Positions 1 through 7,238 of a stretch of 64,000 nt of DNA are shown here, piece by piece. The DNA is from Rhodococcus sp. (in: high G+C Gram-positive bacteria). Lineage in GTDB: Bacteria; Actinomycetota; Actinomycetes; Mycobacteriales; Mycobacteriaceae. Location of the stretch: NCBI RefSeq assembly GCF_023264675.1, contig NZ_JAHFVG010000025.1, forward strand, positions 21,063 to 85,062, written 5' to 3'. A program made the position numbers and the translations under genes. A model generated the notes under the pieces. It ran no database searches. It worked only from the letters and a program-made list of their open reading frames with translations, and had not been told where the DNA came from. Positions within the stretch are counted from its first letter, which is position 1. Each line of letters opens with the position of its first letter.

Positions 1-1
1 C

Positions 2-154
2 CTGGGCTCGGGGAAGAAAGTCTTCGGTGACGGCGTCGTGCCCAGCACCTTCACACTGCGACAACCACCGGTCGCGGGACCGGCCGGGACGGTGTACCTG
101 CAGTACGGACTCGGCGACGGCACACCGGGGACAGGAGACATGACCGTCCAGTAG
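2..154 (+). CDS. DHFR/RibD-C family reductase, C-terminal end (partial)
   Basis: Only the last 50 codons are in the window; the gene enters from the left edge and stops with TAG. The visible residues begin LGSGKKVFGDGV and then PSTFTLRQP, which resembles the C-terminal strand region of the small dihydrofolate-reductase-like (RibD C-terminal) proteins common in actinobacteria, where a G-S-G-K-x-x-F-G stretch follows the NADP-binding part. The substrate cannot be told. The family call is by motif resemblance only. Confidence 0.55.
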   Translation: MGSGKKVFGDGVVPSTFTLRQPPVAGPAGTVYLQYGLGDGTPGTGDMTVQ

Positions 155-225
155 CGAACGCAGGCTGCATGGCCTCTGTGAAATCGGGCCCACTTCGGCC
201 GGATTCGACGGTAAGTTCAGGCTCC

Positions 226-852
226 ATGTACAGAAGAGCGATCGTCGTCGCGGTATCGGTGGCCTGTGTTCTGGGTGCTGTAGCGGGGTGCGCGTCCGAC
301 GACACCACCGTCGCGGCGCCCGCTACCGAGACTGTGGTCAGTGCTGCTCCGCCCATCAGTTCCTCCGCCGTCACCTCGGCGGCCGCCGAAGTGACCGCCA
401 CGCCGAGCACGAGTGCTGCTGTCGGAGGGGCGAATTGCCTCGCCGCCGAACTCTCGGTAACGCTCGGAACTTCGAACGGCGCCGCCGGGTCGACGGAATT
501 GCCGATCGTATTCGCCAACGTCGGCAACCGGACCTGCACCGTGGACGGATATCCGGGAGTGTCCTACCTGACGAGTCCCGGTGGTACGCAGGTGGGACTG
601 GCAGCGACGAGAGTCGGATCGGGATCGCCACCGGTCGAACTCGCTCCCGGCAACTCGGCCACGTCGCTCGTCAAGGCGACCGTGGTGGCGAACTATCCAG
701 CCGATCAGTGCCAACCGACTCCGGTCGAGGGCTTGAACGTCTACTCGCCCAACACGACCGAAGCGGTCTATCTGCCCTACGCCACCACGGGATGTGCGAC
801 GACCGACGCGTCCATCACACAGTTGGCCGTTCAGCCCGTGGTGGCAGGCTGA
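226..852 (+). CDS. DUF4232-type lipoprotein
   Basis: The 208-aa product opens with a basic-hydrophobic signal and a lipobox LGAVAGC, so it is predicted to be lipidated on the Cys and anchored outside the membrane. A Ser/Thr/Ala/Val-rich linker follows to about residue 70. The rest is a beta-rich domain with four cysteines (NCLAAEL, RTCTVDGYPG, DQCQP, TGCAT) matching the DUF4232 pattern of actinobacterial exported proteins. The ATG at 226 is preferred over an in-frame ATG at 169 because it places the signal peptide at the N-terminus. The function of the domain is unknown. Confidence 0.8.
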   Translation: MYRRAIVVAVSVACVLGAVAGCASDDTTVAAPATETVVSAAPPISSSAVTSAAAEVTATPSTSAAVGGANCLAAELSVTLGTSNGAAGSTELPIVFANVGNRTCTVDGYPGVSYLTSPGGTQVGLAATRVGSGSPPVELAPGNSATSLVKATVVANYPADQCQPTPVEGLNVYSPNTTEAVYLPYATTGCATTDASITQLAVQPVVAG

Positions 853-873
853 GTCGACCGGTAGTCGGAGAGG

Positions 874-1239
874 TCAGGAAAGGATGGCGTCGGCTTCGAT
901 TTCGACCAGTAGCGCGTCGTCGATCAGTGCGTTGACGCCGAGGAGCGTGGTGGCGGGACGGATCGATCCGAAGATTTCGCCGTGGACGGCAGCGACTTCT
1001 TGCCACTGCGATATCTCGCGCAGGTAGATGCGGGTACGGACCACGTCGCCGAGTGTTGCGCCCGCCTCGACCAATGCTGCTTCGATCGTGGCCAGTGCGG
1101 CGCGAGCTTGATCGGCGACCGTCTCGCCTCGGCCCGTGGTTCCGGACACTGCGACGTGGTTGCCGATCCGGACCGCGCGGCTGTACCCGATTTTCGGTTC
1201 CCAGTCGGATCCTGACGAGATAGTGGTTCTGGTGCTCAT
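874..1239 (-). CDS. RidA/YjgF/TdcF family deaminase-like protein
   Basis: The 121-aa protein has the full RidA fold length. Recognisable elements are the N-terminal SRAVRIGNHVAVSGTTG strand-turn, the VVRTRIYL motif (residues 67-73) containing the conserved Arg, and the terminal LVEIEADAIL strand. RidA homologues hydrolyse reactive enamine/imine intermediates released by PLP enzymes, but this branch is diverse and its substrate is not predictable. It stands 22 bp downstream of the convergent lipoprotein gene and 19 bp beyond the stop of the SRPBCC gene on the same strand, so the two could be co-transcribed. Confidence 0.85.
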   Translation of the reverse strand: MSTRTTISSGSDWEPKIGYSRAVRIGNHVAVSGTTGRGETVADQARAALATIEAALVEAGATLGDVVRTRIYLREISQWQEVAAVHGEIFGSIRPATTLLGVNALIDDALLVEIEADAILS

Positions 1240-1258
1240 GACGGCAATTATGCGGGAC

Positions 1259-1729
1259 CTACTTGTAGAAGCCCTCGCGCAGGTTGATTCCGTGCTCGAT
1301 CCATACCTTCAGTGCTGCGAGCATCCCCGTCCAACCCTGGCAGTTCCCGAACGCGTTCTTCGATCCGTCTTCCGTCGGAGTCCACGACGATTCGGTGATG
1401 GTGACAAGTGTGCGTGCACCGTCGTCGATTGCTTCGAACTCGAAAATGGTTGTGGTCGTACCGTCTTCGGACGTGGTGGCATTGCCGCCCCAACGGATGA
1501 CGATGCGGTTCGGTGGCTCGGCTTCGACCACCGCAACCGGAAATGCTCCGGGAAAGTCGTGGAAATCCCAGCTCACCTCGGCACCGGTTTCGAGTCGGCC
1601 TCTGGCGCCTCCGGTGGTGAAGTACTTCGACAGTTGCTCGGGATCGGCGACGGCCTCGTAGACGTCGGCGAGCGGACGGGAAATTCTTCCCGACACGGTG
1701 AACGAGAGCTCGGTCAGATTCTCAGTCAT
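1259..1729 (-). CDS. SRPBCC (AHSA1-like) domain protein
   Basis: The 156-aa protein starts with the typical SRPBCC opening, in which ISRPLADVYEAVADPEQLSKYF forms strand 1 and the first helix. WDFHDFPG, then RIVIRWGG, and the long C-terminal helix GMLAALKVWIEHGINLREGF follow. AHSA1-like single-domain proteins paired with an ArsR regulator are common in actinobacteria; the bound ligand is unknown. The gene is divergent from the ArsR gene, and the two start codons are only 16 bp apart inside one palindrome, which implies direct repression by that regulator. Confidence 0.85.
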   Translation of the reverse strand: MTENLTELSFTVSGRISRPLADVYEAVADPEQLSKYFTTGGARGRLETGAEVSWDFHDFPGAFPVAVVEAEPPNRIVIRWGGNATTSEDGTTTTIFEFEAIDDGARTLVTITESSWTPTEDGSKNAFGNCQGWTGMLAALKVWIEHGINLREGFYK

Positions 1730-1748
1730 GTTGTATTTTTACAACATG
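1727..1748. promoter_or_regulatory. Perfect palindrome covering both divergent start codons
   Basis: A perfect 9-bp inverted repeat, arms CATGTTGTA and TACAACATG, flanks a TTTT centre. The left arm includes the SRPBCC ATG (minus strand) and the right arm the ArsR ATG (plus strand). TATTTT at 1734-1739 would be a -10 hexamer six bases before the ArsR ATG, and the opposite strand offers an A-rich -10 in mirror position. The likely reading is a bidirectional leaderless promoter occupied by the ArsR repressor. The palindrome is certain; the regulatory role is inferred. Confidence 0.7.
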
Positions 1749-2069
1749 AACCAGTTCGAGCACAAGGGCGACGACGATCGGGTGTTCAAAGCACTGGCGT
1801 CGGGCATCCGTCGTCGCATGCTGGATCTTCTGAAGGAATCACCCCGCACCACGGGCGAGTTGTGCGGCTTGCTTCCGGACATCGATCGCACCACGGCGCT
1901 GCAGCATCTCCGCGTTCTGGAATCCGCCGATCTGGTCACCGGCCGAAAGATCGGGCGCGAACGACATCTCGCTCTTGCGCCGCTGCCGATCAAACGCATA
2001 TCGGACCGGTGGATTGGGGAGTACGCACAAGCGGCCGTCGACATGCTCGATCGAATCGAGCGGCTGTAG
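1746..2069 (+). CDS. ArsR-family HTH repressor
   Basis: The 107-aa protein is a single winged-helix domain: FKALASGIRRRMLDLL (helix 1), TTGELCGLL and TTALQHLRVLESADLV (recognition helix), and the wing GRKIGRERHLAL. No metal-binding ELCVCDL motif is present, so it is probably one of the non-metal ArsR proteins that pair with SRPBCC genes. I chose the ATG at 1746; an in-frame ATG at 1728 would add MLYFYN and also lies in the palindrome. No Shine-Dalgarno is visible for either, consistent with leaderless translation. Confidence 0.85.
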   Translation: MNQFEHKGDDDRVFKALASGIRRRMLDLLKESPRTTGELCGLLPDIDRTTALQHLRVLESADLVTGRKIGRERHLALAPLPIKRISDRWIGEYAQAAVDMLDRIERL

Positions 2070-2090
2070 GCGGGCGAAACCTTCGCGGAC

Positions 2091-2675
2091 TTACCTTCTC
2101 ACCTCGGCAACGAAGCGTTCGATCAGTGTCGGATCCTTCACTCCGCGCTCGATTTCGATGCCGCTCGACACGTCCACACCCGCTGCGCCGGTGGCGTCGA
2201 GTCCGGCACGGACGTTCTCGACGCTCAGGCCGCCGGCCAGAATCCACGGCTGAGCCGGACGCTGCAGCAGATTCCAGTCCCACGTAGCGCCGGCTCCCGC
2301 AACCGAACCGTCCACCAACAGGCCGTCCTCACCGAGCGAGGTGTAGTCGGATCCCGCAGCGACTGCGCGATAGACCCTGAGTCCGGCACGGTGTAACTCG
2401 TCCACCTGTGCACCGGTTCTCAGGTCGTGGACCTGAACGGTCGAGATGCCGACCTGCGATGCAGTCGCCACGATCTCGGACACGGTGGAGCCCTTGAACA
2501 CTCCGACGGCCTCGGCGTGGCTGCCGACCAGCGCTACGAGCGGTAGAGCGTGCTCGACGGTGACGCGTCGGGGACTGGGGGCGAACACGAAGCCGATTGC
2601 ATCGACATTCGAAGACAGCGCGACATCCAGGGTCGATTGCTCTCGAAAGCCGCACAACTTTATGAACGTCACCAC
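2091..2675 (-). CDS. trpF: Phosphoribosylanthranilate isomerase
   Basis: TrpF converts N-(5-phosphoribosyl)anthranilate to the carboxyphenylamino-deoxyribulose phosphate in tryptophan synthesis. The 194-aa product has the expected (beta-alpha)8 length. It opens with FIKLCGF carrying the catalytic Cys, continues with AIGFVFAPSPRRVT, has the LLVDGSVAGAGATWDW segment where the catalytic Asp and a phosphate-binding loop are expected, and ends ILAGGLSVENV and GVDVSSGIE. The start is taken as the GTG at 2675; the next codon is also GTG. No other trp gene is in the window. Many actinobacteria use PriA instead of TrpF, so a stand-alone trpF is notable. Confidence 0.85.
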   Translation of the reverse strand: MVTFIKLCGFREQSTLDVALSSNVDAIGFVFAPSPRRVTVEHALPLVALVGSHAEAVGVFKGSTVSEIVATASQVGISTVQVHDLRTGAQVDELHRAGLRVYRAVAAGSDYTSLGEDGLLVDGSVAGAGATWDWNLLQRPAQPWILAGGLSVENVRAGLDATGAAGVDVSSGIEIERGVKDPTLIERFVAEVRR

Positions 2676-2740
2676 ATCAGGGTACCGAGCGTGAGAATGC
2701 CCGACGGGTGTCAGGTCAACGGCAACGTGCGCCGAACCGG

Positions 2741-3757
2741 TCAGGCAGTGATGTCCTCGATGCCCGCGATGTGAGCGTCGATGTTGATGCGCACCCGCCC
2801 CGACGGCGGCGGTGAACCGAGACCGAACGCGCGAACGACCGCGGCAACCGATGCGCCGCCGAGTGCCACGTCGCTCCCGAGCTGAGGCCACGTCGACAGC
2901 GTCTTCCCGATCTCGGGGATGGAGGCGAGCATGCGTGGGGTCAGCTTGGTCGGGTCGAGGATTCGAGCGGCCAACGGCGCCTTCTGCTCTGGCGTGATGT
3001 TTGCCAACGCTTCCGCGTCGAGATCACCCAGCAGGCCGTGCATCAGAGGTCTGTCGGGCTCGATGTCGAAGCGCTCGACGTCGAGGATGCCGCCATCGCT
3101 CGTCTCCATCACGACCGGAATTCCTCGCGCCCGTGCGTTCTCGCGAAGCGTCAATTTCGTGTCGAGAGAGTCGCATTCGTCGATCACGATGTCGAGACCG
3201 TCGAGAAATGCGTCCATCGACGACGACGTCAAACCTTCCGGGAATGTGACGACGTTCAGGTACGGATCCAACTCGGCGATACGCCGCGCAGCCACGGCAC
3301 ACTTGTTCACATCGAGATCGAAGATCGACGCGGGGACCCGGTTGAGGTTGGAGAGATCCAGCTCGTCGAAATCCGCGAGTCTGAGTTCGCCGCAGAGACC
3401 CTCGATGGCGATGGTGTGGGCTACCGCATGGCCGACGCTCAAGCCGACGACGCCGACCCGTAGACCGCTCATGCTCTTCTGTTCGGCATCGGTGATCTTG
3501 TTCCGATTGCGATCGAGCCTCAGGGTTCTGAAGCCGACCGGACCGAGAACTCTGACGAGAGACGATCGCCACGGATAGTGCACCCAGCGCACCGGTTCGT
3601 CGCGGATCTCCTTCGCCGGCTCCGGCACCAGTGCGTGCAACGAAGCGATTTGATTCTTCGTCGTGTCCAGCACCGACGTTCCGGGACGCTCGACGAGTTC
3701 GTCGAACACTGCCGAATCCTTCTCGTCGGTTGGATCAAGTACGTAGTGCTCTGCCAT
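2741..3757 (-). CDS. ThiF/E1-like adenylyltransferase, Rv1355c (MoeY)-type
   Basis: The 338-aa protein contains a ThiF/MoeB-like Rossmann core: VGVVGLSVGH (about 101-110) is the nucleotide-binding glycine loop, LADFDELDLSNLNR (about 127-140) the acidic and Arg segment that positions ATP, and IVIDECDSLDTK the region after it. The catalytic or zinc cysteines of MoeB/ThiF are not evident. The N-terminal 90 residues precede the core, as in mycobacterial Rv1355c, but the C-terminal nitroreductase-like half of Rv1355c is missing. The ATG at 3757 has GAGGG upstream. The substrate is unknown; activation of a carboxylate by adenylation is the family expectation. Confidence 0.65.
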   Translation of the reverse strand: MAEHYVLDPTDEKDSAVFDELVERPGTSVLDTTKNQIASLHALVPEPAKEIRDEPVRWVHYPWRSSLVRVLGPVGFRTLRLDRNRNKITDAEQKSMSGLRVGVVGLSVGHAVAHTIAIEGLCGELRLADFDELDLSNLNRVPASIFDLDVNKCAVAARRIAELDPYLNVVTFPEGLTSSSMDAFLDGLDIVIDECDSLDTKLTLRENARARGIPVVMETSDGGILDVERFDIEPDRPLMHGLLGDLDAEALANITPEQKAPLAARILDPTKLTPRMLASIPEIGKTLSTWPQLGSDVALGGASVAAVVRAFGLGSPPPSGRVRINIDAHIAGIEDITA

Positions 3758-4096
3758 TGCGCCCTCGCATTTTCCGGTCGTTCGTGACCCCCAGCGGTCA
3801 ACGTAGCCGATCGGCGAGTTCGGACCATTCACCGCGTACCAGAATTTCTTTATGACTGCACACAAAATATTGGGCTCAAAATCGGTAAATGCCCTGTTCG
3901 CTTGTGTGTGAACTCATCACGGAGTCGGTTTTTGGCGTTGCGGGGCTGGTAGCGGCCAGGGGAAATGTCGAAAAGCCGTGAACAATGAGCAGTACTGCCA
4001 CCCGGCGGTACTGCTGGCCACGACCGTATGTCGCTGCGGCCGGTAGTCGTTCCGCGGTATCTGCCCGGATTCCGCGCCGCTATTTCAGGAGAACCT
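3758..4096. other. 339-bp divergent intergenic region with a strong hairpin
   Basis: No gene is seen between the divergent ThiF-like and GNAT-like genes. The region is relatively AT-rich near 3840-3930. It holds an inverted repeat at 3988-4015: arms AGCAGTACTGCC and GGCGGTACTGCT around ACCC, giving a 12-bp stem with one G-U pair as RNA. The hairpin ends 81 bp before the GTG of the downstream gene and could be a leader structure or an operator. I could not match it to a known riboswitch. Confidence 0.5.
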
Positions 4097-4885
4097 GTGA
4101 CTGTCATCTCGACCAGTTCCGTGACAACCATCGACCCGCTGGCAAAGGAGGCATCGGCAAGTCGGTTGACGTCGGTGAGCGTTCGACGTTCGCTGAACCT
4201 GTCCCTGTCGCCGCGTTCGAGCAAGTGCCACGAGAGTGGCCTCACCTTGGTGGCCGCGACGCCCGATGCTGCTCCCGACCTGTGGTCCGCATACGTCGAC
4301 GGCGCGTGGGCGTCGTATTCGCGCCACGGCGTAACCGTTGCGCTCGACATCGACGAGGTCGCGTCCGGGGCCACGACGGCGCTGTTCTATGTCGTGGTCG
4401 ACGACGACGGCGCGATGCTCGGAGGTGTTCGCGCTCAGGGACCGTACTCGGTGATCGAGCAGTCGCACGTACTGACCGAGTGGGAGAACTCGCCTGGACT
4501 CGATGTCGTCAAGACGCAACTACTGGCGCGGCTGCCGCACGGAATCGTCGAGATGAAGAGCGCCTGGGTCGGCAACGGTGGGCAAGGACGGGCCGTCTCG
4601 GGATTGCTGGCGAGGACTGCACTGCCGACCCTGCAGCTCGTCGGCGCCAGGTATCTCTTCGCAAGCGCTGCCGATCATGTGCTGCGTCAGTGGGAGACAT
4701 CCGGTGGTCGAATCGATACGAGCGTTCCTGCCGCGGCATACCCAAGCGATCAGTACCGGACTCGCATGATGTGGTGGGACCAGCAGACCATCGCACGCGA
4801 GGCTCGGGCCGAGGTCTGGGCCGCAATGCAGCAGGATTCCATCGTGCTCACCGGACAGAGCGACTACTCTTCGGCGGTCGCTTGA
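4097..4885 (+). CDS. GNAT-like acyltransferase-fold protein of unknown substrate
   Basis: The GTG at 4097 is chosen because AGGAGA lies 6-11 bases upstream. The 262-aa protein has about 65 low-complexity Ser/Thr-rich residues, then a fold resembling GNAT or N-acyl-amino-acid-synthase proteins: VTVALDID, LFYVVVDDDGAMLGGVRAQGP, the helix GRAVSGLLARTALPTLQLVGARYLFASAADH and a terminal DQYRTRMMWWD strand. The long central helix with ARYLF-A-ADH recalls the acyl-CoA binding part of GNAT enzymes. It is divergent from the ThiF-like gene and overlaps the convergent GGDEF gene by 22 bp, so the three form a tight cluster. Function is not assigned. Confidence 0.6.
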   Translation: MTVISTSSVTTIDPLAKEASASRLTSVSVRRSLNLSLSPRSSKCHESGLTLVAATPDAAPDLWSAYVDGAWASYSRHGVTVALDIDEVASGATTALFYVVVDDDGAMLGGVRAQGPYSVIEQSHVLTEWENSPGLDVVKTQLLARLPHGIVEMKSAWVGNGGQGRAVSGLLARTALPTLQLVGARYLFASAADHVLRQWETSGGRIDTSVPAAAYPSDQYRTRMMWWDQQTIAREARAEVWAAMQQDSIVLTGQSDYSSAVA

Positions 4886-6072
4886 CGAGGCCCGAGATTG
4901 GTCGGAGGTCTCGGCCCAACAGCGGTCGGGGAGTACAGCGCTCGCTCGTAGGCACCTCGCGGCGCCCACGTCACAAGCATTGTCCCGGCGTGGGACGCCT
5001 GGTCCCGGCCGCTGGATTTTGCGTCATACAGGGCGTTGTCGGCTGCATGCATCAGGGTGTCGATCACATGCTCGATGTGAGGATCCTCGCTGACGCCGTC
5101 GAGGGTGAGTCTCGGGTCGAGAGCTGTCCTGACGTCTGCGGTTACCGAGCCGACGCTCACCGTCACCTCGCACTCTGCTCGGACGCGTTCGAGAATCGCC
5201 GTTTCGAGCGGGCTTTCCAGTATCCGCGGGGTGAGCACGAGGAATTCCTCGCCGCCGATACGAGAGACGATGGCGTCGTCGGAATCGGTGTCTTCGGTGG
5301 CATGGCGTAGAGCTTCGGCGATGGTGACGAGAATGCGATCGCCCGCAGCGTGACCGAGGCTGTCGTTGACGGCCTTGAAGTGGTCGATGTCGACCACGAA
5401 TGCCGAAATCTGGCCGCGATCCACGCATGCCGTGTCCAGAAGATCCTCGACGTGACTGAGCATTCCGCGCCTGTTGAGAAGGCCGGTGAGTGGGTCGGTG
5501 TTCGCGAGAACGTTGAGTCGCCCGTTCACTGCGAGCAGTGACCTACGGAGGGCGGCAATCAGAACCACCGGCACCAGCACCGTTGTCGCTGCCGCGCCCA
5601 CCGCGATGCACGCGATCGGAATTCCGGACGCAGACAGACTGATGATGGACAACCACGACGCGAGAGCGACGGAACCAGCGGTCAGAGCAGCTGTCACCCG
5701 TGGTGGCGATCCGGACGCTGCGATCGCCGGAACGACGGCGAGCATGGAGGTGACCGCACGTGTTCCCGCCGGATCCGCGATCAGATACGCGGACAGCGCA
5801 ACCCCGACCATTCCGCCTGCGCCGAAGATTCCGAACTGAATGTTGTTGAGCGTTCCGACCTTGACCGCGAACAGCACGGTCACCGCGGTGAACACCAGGA
5901 TGACCGTGAGCAGTGGGAATGCATTGTCGCGAAGAAAGCCCGGAGAGATCAGTGCGATCGCGAGCAGCGGAACGGCGCCGAGCGCGCTGACGACGACCAT
6001 CGCGGTGCGTGAGTCGAATCGGGACAGAAAGGAATGCGGTTCTGCACGGGTACGGCGCAGCGTCGCGTTCAT
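4864..6072 (-). CDS. Membrane diguanylate cyclase (GGDEF)
   Basis: The 402-aa protein has about six hydrophobic segments between residues 24 and 176 and then a complete GGDEF domain from NTDPLTGLLNRRG (about 191) through DIDHFKAVNDSLGHAAGD to the active-site GGEEF at 273-277. It should make cyclic di-GMP from two GTP. No RxxD inhibitory site precedes GGEEF (the stretch is Asp/Ser-rich), so product inhibition through that site is not expected. No EAL domain is present, unlike mycobacterial Rv1354c, which also neighbours the ThiF-like gene. The signal sensed by the membrane part is unknown. Confidence 0.88.
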   Translation of the reverse strand: MNATLRRTRAEPHSFLSRFDSRTAMVVVSALGAVPLLAIALISPGFLRDNAFPLLTVILVFTAVTVLFAVKVGTLNNIQFGIFGAGGMVGVALSAYLIADPAGTRAVTSMLAVVPAIAASGSPPRVTAALTAGSVALASWLSIISLSASGIPIACIAVGAAATTVLVPVVLIAALRRSLLAVNGRLNVLANTDPLTGLLNRRGMLSHVEDLLDTACVDRGQISAFVVDIDHFKAVNDSLGHAAGDRILVTIAEALRHATEDTDSDDAIVSRIGGEEFLVLTPRILESPLETAILERVRAECEVTVSVGSVTADVRTALDPRLTLDGVSEDPHIEHVIDTLMHAADNALYDAKSSGRDQASHAGTMLVTWAPRGAYERALYSPTAVGPRPPTNLGPRQATAEE

Positions 6073-6162
6073 ATATGGATGCCCTCGGTTCGCAGTCGGT
6101 TTGTGACGGGAAGCCTATCGCGTCGATGCGGCCGGTTGGACTGACCCGACGCGGGCCGTTGG

Positions 6163-6480
6163 TCAGGGAGTGGCGCTTCCGTGCTCGCCGAGTTGCTCGC
6201 CCGGACGAGGTACCTGTATGGACCATCGTGCTCGACGTTCATCGGCAGTCTGATCCCACCACGGCGTTCCACGCTCTCCGAGTGCCACTTTGGCAGCCTG
6301 GACTCCATCGCGTGCGCGAGAAGACCCGTCGGTTGCACGCACCTCGCGTCTCCACGCCATCAGAATCGAGCGCAACTCGGCGCCCCGAGCCTCGGGGATG
6401 TCCGGATCCGTCGCTCGCCATTTTCTGCCGTCGACGACGATGTGGTGGCCATCGTCGGTGACCTCGGGCCCTTCCGTCAT
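6163..6480 (-). CDS. Small conserved hypothetical protein
   Basis: A 105-aa, charged, soluble protein. It begins MTEGPEVTDDGHHIVVDGRKW and continues RATDPDIPEA, then ELRSILMAWRREVR, and ends in a flexible Gly/Pro tail. This layout is often labelled biopolymer-transporter-Tol-like in automatic annotation, but I see no membrane segment or Tol feature. Its coding frame is supported by absence of a better frame and by the short regulatory gap to the divergent ArsR gene. No function can be given. Confidence 0.6.
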   Translation of the reverse strand: MTEGPEVTDDGHHIVVDGRKWRATDPDIPEARGAELRSILMAWRREVRATDGSSRARDGVQAAKVALGERGTPWWDQTADERRARWSIQVPRPGEQLGEHGSATP

Positions 6481-6516
6481 ACCTCGACGGTAGCCGACGA
6501 GCCGCGAGCGTCGCCA

Positions 6517-6546
6517 TTGACATGCAAGCAGACGCTTGCATATGCT
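6517..6546 (+). promoter_or_regulatory. Promoter with palindromic operator in the spacer
   Basis: A perfect -35 hexamer TTGACA (6517-6522) and -10 TATGCT (6541-6546) are 18 bp apart. The spacer is filled by an inverted repeat with arms ATGCAAGC (6522-6529) and GCTTGCAT (6534-6541) around AGAC. The GTG of the ArsR gene begins seven bases after the -10, so the transcript is probably leaderless. ArsR binding here would block RNA polymerase; autoregulation of the whole ArsR-VOC-SDR operon is inferred. Confidence 0.75.
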
Positions 6547-6552
6547 CGATTC

Positions 6553-6852
6553 GTGAACGAGGAGTCGGGGGCGGAGATGTTCAAAGCGCTGTCGGATCCC
6601 ACTCGTCGTCTGATTCTGGACGAGTTGGTGGCTCGGGACAGTCAGACACTGTTCGAGCTGTGCACCCGCCTGATATCAGCCCACGGCATCGGTTCGTCGC
6701 GACAAGCGGTGTCGCAACATCTCGAAGTGCTGGAGAGGGCAGGTCTGGTGCGCGTGGAGCGCAAGGGCCGCTACAAGTTTCACTTCATCGACACCGATCC
6801 ACTGAGGCAGATCGCCGAACGGTGGCCAGCACCCATTCAGGAGAATTCATGA
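6553..6852 (+). CDS. ArsR-family HTH regulator
   Basis: The 99-aa winged-helix protein reads FKALSDPTRRLILDELV, then LFELCTRLI, the recognition segment SSRQAVSQHLEVLERAGLV and the wing VERKGRYKFHFID. It lacks a classic metal site. It overlaps the next gene by ATGA, so it heads a three-gene operon with a VOC protein and an SDR oxidoreductase. The GTG at 6553 is favoured by its distance from the -10 hexamer; an ATG at 6577 would remove eight residues. The inducer is unknown. Confidence 0.85.
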   Translation: MNEESGAEMFKALSDPTRRLILDELVARDSQTLFELCTRLISAHGIGSSRQAVSQHLEVLERAGLVRVERKGRYKFHFIDTDPLRQIAERWPAPIQENS

Positions 6853-7238
6853 AGATCTACATCACCAGTCTCATGGTCACCGATCAGGACAAGGCTCTCG
6901 ATTTCTATACCGATGTGCTGGGGTTCGTGAAGAAGCACGAGATCCCGCTCGGTGCTCACAAGTGGCTCACGCTCGTGAGCCCCGGCAACGAGGACGGTCC
7001 CGAGCTGGGCTTGGAACCAGCCGACCATCCCGCCGTCGCACCGTTTCGGGAGGCGTTGATGGCCGACGGAATTCCATCCACGTCGTTCGCCGTCGACGAT
7101 GTGCAGGCCGAGTACGAGCGGCTGATCGAGCGCGGGGTCGTGTTCACTCAGAAGCCGACGGACATGGGACCGGTCACCGTCGCCACGTTCGACGACACCT
7201 GTGGCAACCTGATCCAGATCTCCAGCTATGCAGGCTGA
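6849..7238 (+). CDS. VOC (glyoxalase/bleomycin-resistance) family protein
   Basis: The 129-aa protein holds the two beta-alpha-beta-beta-beta modules of the vicinal oxygen chelate fold: MKIYITSLMVTDQDKALDFY and VLGFVKKHEI in the first, FAVDDVQAEYERLIERGVVF and FDDTCGNLIQISSY in the second. The last motif carries the usual G-N-L-I-Q end strand. Metal ligands cannot be confirmed. It starts inside the stop of the ArsR gene and overlaps the SDR gene by 11 bp, so all three proteins are probably co-produced. Confidence 0.85.
   Translation: MKIYITSLMVTDQDKALDFYTDVLGFVKKHEIPLGAHKWLTLVSPGNEDGPELGLEPADHPAVAPFREALMADGIPSTSFAVDDVQAEYERLIERGVVFTQKPTDMGPVTVATFDDTCGNLIQISSYAG

Noticed and set aside
3985..5310. 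A 441-codon plus-strand frame across the GNAT-like and GGDEF genes
   Set aside because: It overlaps two recognisable genes in the wrong frame and is Arg/Cys-rich.
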